Assembly (NCBI GenBank): GCA_007922225.1 | Contig: ML679966.1 | Coordinates: 35,468,793 to 35,532,792 of the forward strand | Reading direction: 5' to 3' | Source: Emydura subglobosa | Lineage: Eukaryota; Chordata; Testudines; Chelidae | DNA: 64,000 bases | In this document: in pieces, positions 59,001 to 64,000 of the stretch | Layout: every line of letters starts with the position of its first letter | How positions within the stretch are numbered: position 1 is the stretch's first letter | Program-made: the position numbers and the translations under genes | The notes under the pieces: model-generated | Database searches by the model: none | Seen by the model: the letters and a program-made list of their open reading frames with translations, nothing else | Told to the model about the DNA's origin: nothing

Positions 59001-60382
59001 TCTCAGAAATTAGAGAGTAATGATGATAAATACAGATTTCTCTTCTGAAACATTGTCCTTTCAATAGCAAATTATCTAAACAAGAACTTAGTTTTAGTTA
59101 TGGATCCAAAGCCAGCCAGGCTGAGGCACCACCCATGCTACTATGTTGCTACAATGAATCCAAGACATCTTTTGAGACTAGGATGCATCCCTGATTGATT
59201 TTAAGTATCATACATATTCAAATTATGACCTAAGATAGAGAGAAGGCCTTTATCTACAATAATGAGGCGCTTTGAGGTGTAGACTTGAGCCACCAATATT
59301 TCTTTACTAAAGTCCTTCCCCTCATTGTTTTTTAATGCAGGCACACGCTCTCTGACTTCAGAGGTATATGTCCCATTTATGTCTCTCTTTAAATTGTTCA
59401 GTATTTAGCTTTCTGGATCAGCAATCTGCAGTATTACCAACTCAAATATTCAAAAATCATGAGTCACCCCCAATTAGATTTGTTTAAATGTCTCTTGATT
59501 TAAAAAAGAAAAAAAGGGGGGGGGGGTCCATTTCTTTCAGTTTTTGAGCCTTTAGGGCTCATGTATTTAAGCTTTTACCTGCAAACACGAGGGATAGAAA
59601 TTCACTTTAAAAAAAAAAAAAAGCTAAAATTCTAATCTAATCACATGCCTCCAGGAGAGCTTGTGATAAAAGTCATGAGTTAGCAACATTGAATTTGATA
59701 ACTATTTGGGAAAAACAGTTTTAACCCTTTCCTATATTTACAACTCAACTACTACAACATATGGTAATGAAAAGTTCTGTTATTCTGATGGGTATAACTG
59801 GGACTCTTGGATTTACTTGTAAATGTATTTAAAAAGCACCCTTACCCAAGGGATTTTGAAATCCTTACTAGCTTTATGTAACTTTTTTCCACAAAGTTTC
59901 TCTCCTCTGATTAACAGCTCACTGTGTCAACTTTGTAAATCCCACTGGAAGCTTCTAACCTTAACCAATGGCCAACACTTAAGAGTTCTTTCTTTTAGAT
60001 ATATTACACCATCAAGACTCCTTATGTAGGACCTGATCCAAAGCACTCTGGAGTGGAGCCTTTCCCAGGACTCAGCTGTATCCATCATCAAAATATGTAC
60101 TTTATTTTCTTTGTTTATAATATGGAAAGAAAGAGAAAGCCTGGCCAACCAATTAAAGGCAACTGTACTTACAATCAACTATCTAAAATAACTTTCAAAT
60201 ACAGTAATTGATGCCCTTAACACCAGTTTTTCAAGCTAAAGTGAAATAGGCAAAACTAGATACTGTGTTAATTAAAAAGAATACAAATGAGAACTCTCAA
60301 GTGGGTATCCAGCCTTCACAGTTCAACCAAAGACTGACAAGTGGATAAAGTTAACTAGTTAAAGGGAATTTAAAAAACTAAT

Positions 60383-60508
60383 TTATTTTATAGGATGTTT
60401 TCAGGCTATACTTTATAATTGTAAAACAGTTAACACACACACTAGTCTAGTGTGTTAACTGCTTTACAATTATAAAGGACAGCCTGGAAAATGTCCTGCA
60501 AAATAAAG
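60383..60508. repeat. Long inverted repeat (hairpin), arms about 60 bp
   Basis: The left arm (60383-60443) and the reverse complement of the right arm (60445-60508) share TTATTTTA/GCAGGATGTTTTC-like outer parts and an identical CTTTATAATTGTAAA followed by CAGTTAACAC next to the centre ACTAGTCTAGT. They differ at only a few positions plus a 4-base bulge (ACAC) and one extra base. It could fold as a stable RNA or DNA hairpin. It may be a small palindromic transposon relic or a microRNA-like precursor. Confidence 0.85.
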
Positions 60509-60689
60509 TAGTGTTTTGATTCCCTTTTCTTCCTACCATTGTCTTGTGGCCTTCCCAAACTATACATTGTTCTTATTTTGGTAGTTAGACTCATAGGAAA
60601 TGAAACCACTGTTAAGAGACATGTAAAACTATTGCATATTAGACAAAACACTAGAAATTATGTTAAAAAAATCCCTACTGTTTGTTACA

Positions 60690-60745
60690 GAGATTAACTT
60701 GATGATTTATTAAGGTCTTTTCCATCTCCAATTTCTATGATTTTT
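60690..60745 (+). repeat. Possible CR1 3' tip
   Basis: TTGATGATTTATTAAGGTC, then TTTTCCATCTCCAATTTC and TATGATT resemble the last 50 bases of CR1 (GATGACCTCCTGAGGTCCCTTCC...TATGATTCT). Confidence 0.4.
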
Positions 60746-62887
60746 GTTCAGAGGCTAGGGGATTTGTGTAAAGAAGTTTTATAACTACTACTGGATGAAT
60801 GGTCTATTTTGACTGGAGAAACCATAAGGATTGAAGAATCTTGGTCACCCATAACTGCCTCAATAATCCCAAACTCCTGAGTCTCTCTGGATGCCATCCC
60901 AAGTCAGAGACATTGAGTCTGATGAGAAGTTGACACATTGAACAGAAATGTCAAGGATAGTACCACATATAGGAACTTTACAAGGGATATGTCCCTAGTG
61001 AAAATCTTTAAGCCACTCACAGCCACTTCTTCATTAATGAAATACCAATGGGGAACTGGAAGGGATAACAGATATCCAACATTATGGCCATGAAACAGCT
61101 ATTTTATACAGTCCGTTGAGAACTTTGATAATAAAAGAACATACCTGAAGCTTACACAAAAAGGACAGGCAGAGCTCCTTTCTTCAAAGTAGAGAGTGGG
61201 AATCAAGAGATAAAAGCTGAGTAATGGAAGATCTCTATTTTGGGGTACATACGGAGAACATAGATCAAGGTAACTCAGAGAAAACACCCTTGACCTTTCT
61301 AGACAGCTCCTGATATCAAACAATGAATATAACATTCACTTGTGAAGATTTATAGAGAATAACTATTTTGAAGAAGTATACAAAAATAGTTCATAACATC
61401 CAGATACCTGTATATATTAATGAGAAATTAAACTTGTATTTAAAACATTAAAAAGAGAAAGGTATTCTTGTAGTGGCATCAACTTATCATTCATACAAAT
61501 ATTAAGCGGAGTGTATTTGTTTGTCATAGTTATTCACATTATTGCTTGCTACCACAGCTGTATGAAGGACTGGTTCTTAGCATACATTAATGTTCATGTG
61601 CAGTAATTCCAGACATATAAAGAACATATTTAAAAATAAGATTACTGAGTAAAATCAAACATGTATGATGATATGTACAACCAAGTGAGATAAGTAACAG
61701 AATGAAATAGGACTGGCCTGACCCAAGCATACATTACAATCCAGGTTTTTTTAAATCATATTTGTGCAGAAAATAAACATTGTAAACCTAAATGGGAAGA
61801 AACCAAGGTGCAATAAATATTTATCCAGTACATTTCTTAAGTTCTCACTATTGGCCAGTGTTCTCTGCTTTTACTGATTTTGTGACACATGGCACCTATC
61901 TGCATTGTGTCTGGAATTGTATTTTTCCAGATTTCTCTCAAATTGCCTCTGTGATGTTATAAACAAAAATTTTTTAAACCCACCCCCCAAAAAAAAGATT
62001 TTCTTGGACAATACATTTACTGAAACAAATATTTTTGCACCCTTGTGTACAAGATCTGGTAAACAATAAATAAAATCATTACATGGCATGTGCCTGAATT
62101 AAGATATATACATTATAAGTTGCAATACTAATGTATTTTTGTGATCCTGAGCTCTAGTAATCATCAGATGCATGCAAACCTTTCAGTGATTTTTTTAGTC
62201 TGAGTAAAATACTTCAAATTCTGGTTTATTAACCCTTAAGGTAAAATTTCTTCAGAACCAGCTGACAGGATTTTTTCACAAAAGAGCACAGAGACTTCTA
62301 AAGGTGCAGTGACATTTGGATTCCAAAATGGACAGTTGCAAAGAAGCAAAGCTCCTTATCCCAGTAGAAGTGGCTGGTTGATATTCCCTCCCTCTTATGG
62401 CCCAAAAAGAGGAGGGAAAATAAAAATATACAACTAGAATGTCACTGGCAAAATCTGGAGAGTGTCATAGAAGTTACTTAGGTATACAAGTTAATGATTA
62501 AAAGAACTTCCAAAGTTTACAGTCCACTCATTATGTATTTTATGGGGTTAAAAAAAAAAACCCGCTCATTTGTAGGCTATTTTCAGCTGTATATTTATAG
62601 TTATGTATATATACACAGATATAAACGACTTTCTGAAAATCAAGATACATTAACAAACAGAATAAGTACAAGTAATAACTTAAGTAGTACATAACATTTG
62701 CATGAAATGACTTTTGCAAAGTTTGACAAAATGCACTTAAAGCATGCTGTTATTAAAAAACAAAAAGAACAAAAAACCACCACAATAATCTGTAGAACCA
62801 ATGCTATGTCACCACCAGGAGAGCACCAAGCAAGGCACCATTGGAAAGACAACATACTTGGATAAGTCTCTATAAATAAAGCAAATG

Positions 62888-62938
62888 CTAATCTGGTCGA
62901 AAAATAGGTGTCTTTGGTAAAAATTCTATCAGGATGAC
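62888..62938 (-). CDS. Candidate last coding exon of unidentified minus-strand gene
   Basis: On the minus strand a strong acceptor (pyrimidine tract TTTTTTTTTCTTTTTATACAG, ending at 62939) is followed by GTC ATC CTG in phase 0. The exon encodes VILIEFLPKTPIFRPD and stops at TAG (62888-62890). It joins in frame to the exon at 63795-63877 across an 856-bp intron with GT...AG ends. The joined C-terminus reads ...ESAFCLFQ then VILIEF..., a plausible helical end. I do not recognise the protein. A different frame is also open past this point (to 62640), so the true frame depends on the upstream exon, which supports phase 0. Confidence 0.5.
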   Translation of the reverse strand, partial: VILIEFLPKTPIFRPD

Positions 62939-63269
62939 CTGTATAAAAAGAAAAAAAAAGTAAAACTTTGCATCAGTCCTAGCCATTAACTGAAGTTCAT
63001 CACAGCAATCACTCACAAAATTTGTTCACATTTTTAAAAATGTGGGAAGAGAGGAACCATCAATGGCCATGCTACCCTAGACATGTCAAAGTAAGTCACC
63101 AGCTAATTATTTTTGACAAACTCAGCTACCTGTCTCATAAAGCTTTTCTAACAAAACATGAAGACATGAATGTTAAAAAGAGAAGATGAATACACGTAAG
63201 AATAACTTTATAACCAAACTATCAATAGTTACTCTCAGTTCAAATCTGTTTTGCAATTAAAAAACATGC

Positions 63270-63353
63270 TTACAGTTTCAAAGATTTTCCATAAGAAGTT
63301 CTAATTGCTGTTCCACTAAAATTTTCTGTCTTACATATTTCAAGGTTGCCCAT
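63270..63353 (-). CDS. Possible alternative last exon
   Basis: Within the intron between the two candidate exons, a minus-strand segment after TTTCTTTGATATGGAG opens in phase 0 with MGNLEICKTENFSGTAIRTS and ends YGKSLKL before TAA (63270-63272). It has protein-like composition and a phase compatible with the exon at 63795-63877. The acceptor's pyrimidine tract is mediocre. A GTAAGC donor also overlaps its stop, so it could instead be an internal or chance sequence. Confidence 0.25.
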   Translation of the reverse strand: MGNLEICKTENFSGTAIRTSYGKSLKL

Positions 63354-63794
63354 CTCCATATCAAAGAAATTGTCATGTAGGTAACAAGAAACTTGACTCA
63401 TATTTCAGCATGAATATTCAGAGCTAGATTCTAGCATGTGAGCCATCTTGCTGTTTTGATAAAGAAGGCCATCAAAAGAACATATCTGAATATAATCTAC
63501 CCCTTAGTGTGTGTTGAAGGGCATCTTAAGAAAAACTACCCTTTCAAAACTTTCCTCCTCCATAAAATTGTCCATAAAATTACTGACACATCAGTAAGAT
63601 TGGGACTCCTAACACTCTACTCTGTTCAACAAAGGAATGTAATTGAATTTTATTGGTTTCTAACTGTGCAATTCAAAGCACTCTGGTAAAAGGAGGTAGC
63701 CTTTATTCTAATCAATTAAAATTGCATTCCTAAAAGTTTTTGAAACAACAGAATGTTTCATCATCAAAAACATATAATATAAAAATCCTATTAC

Positions 63795-63877
63795 CTGAAA
63801 CAGACAAAAAGCAGACTCTCTGCACATCTGCAGCATCTCAGTGAGTATATTTGGGAGTATAGGAGAAAACCAGCTGG
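63795..63877 (-). CDS. Candidate penultimate coding exon of unidentified minus-strand gene
   Basis: An 83-base exon on the minus strand. The acceptor is ATCCTTTAAACAG (AG at 63878-63879) and the donor is CAG|GTAATAG (GT at 63793-63794). The frame gives two leftover bases, then SWFSPILPNILTEMLQMCRE and SAFCLFQ. It ends on a codon boundary, matching phase 0 of the next exon at 62938. The peptide is amphipathic and helix-like. The gene must continue to the right of the window. I cannot name it. Confidence 0.5.
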
Positions 63878-63917
63878 CTGTTTAAAGGATAAATGCCTAG
63901 TTTATCTTTTATAAAAA

Positions 63918-63960
63918 GGTGTGTGTGAGAGTGTGTATGTGTGGGGTGGAGGGAGGGGGT
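63918..63960. repeat. GT-rich simple repeat
   Basis: An imperfect GTGTGTGTGAGAGTGTGTATGTG run followed by G-rich sequence. Confidence 0.85.
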
Positions 63961-64000
63961 GTTTTATGCATGGATTTGATCACTGAGGTCAAGATTTTCA

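Larger units (their letters stand above)
56150..62887 (-). other. Probable long 3' UTR of the minus-strand gene, or intergenic
   Basis: About 6.7 kb of AT-rich sequence almost free of recognisable repeats, lying directly downstream of the candidate stop codon at 62888-62890. On the minus strand AATAAA occurs at several points, including near 56166-56171, a possible distal polyadenylation site. Repeat poverty and lack of open frames fit a long 3' UTR, but no transcript evidence is available and the end point is a guess. Confidence 0.35.

Noticed and set aside
1..64000. Search for tRNA, rRNA, snRNA or CRISPR-like arrays
   Set aside because: No cloverleaf, ribosomal core or regularly spaced repeat array was recognised by eye. 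MIR remnants account for the tRNA-like pieces.

Overview
The window is vertebrate nuclear DNA, most likely from a turtle (at least a non-avian archosauromorph or turtle lineage). The case rests on the repeats: CR1 LINEs in several stages of decay, MIR-type SINE remnants, L2-like 3' ends, short non-autonomous hAT elements with 8-bp target duplications, LTR remnants, and one large DIRS-type tyrosine-recombinase retrotransposon. There are no bacterial operons, tRNA or rRNA genes, or CRISPR arrays. Most of the window is AT-rich intergenic or intronic sequence, and most short open frames in it are chance.

Layout. 1-8.3 kb: mostly unique sequence with hAT-type elements (1366-1790, 3837-4365, and a possible one near 777-963). 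8.3-10.7 kb: a long 5'-truncated CR1 on +. 10.7-20 kb: AT-rich sequence with MIR pieces, a 196-bp hAT element (14636-14831) and two related MITEs (about 14260-14545 and 17387-17675). 20-25.1 kb: a nested repeat cluster, with CR1 fragments on +, a hAT element with target duplication (20794-21195) and an LTR-like block about 1.2 kb long on -, all within or between CR1 pieces. 26.9-33.55 kb: a complete 6.65-kb DIRS element on -. 34.4-52.5 kb: decayed LTR, CR1, L2 and MIR pieces, a broken copy of a repeat-encoded protein (41.3-41.8 kb) and another hAT element (46864-47352). 52.95-54.95 kb: a GC- and CpG-rich block resembling a CpG island. 56-64 kb: AT-rich, repeat-poor sequence that fits the long 3' UTR and last two coding exons of an unidentified minus-strand host gene (exons at 63795-63877 and 62888-62938).

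The DIRS element is the most notable system. Reading right to left it has a 5' inverted terminal repeat, a gag with an N-terminal Cys/His cluster and a long Arg/Ser-rich middle, an intact RT-RNase H-methyltransferase-like frame, an intact tyrosine recombinase frame overlapping it, an internal complementary region (ICR), and the other inverted terminal repeat. The ICR (27151-27250) is two abutting segments. One is complementary to the left tip and the other to the right tip, and they share only a TT. This is the arrangement expected for the circular-junction template in the DIRS replication model. pol and YR look intact, but gag carries two single-base frame changes, both in G/C homopolymers, and two in-frame stop codons. 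The copy therefore appears young but not autonomous as read here.

Limits: family names for degraded repeats come from recognition of motifs, not from a search. The host exons are inferred from splice signals and frame continuity, and I could not name the gene.
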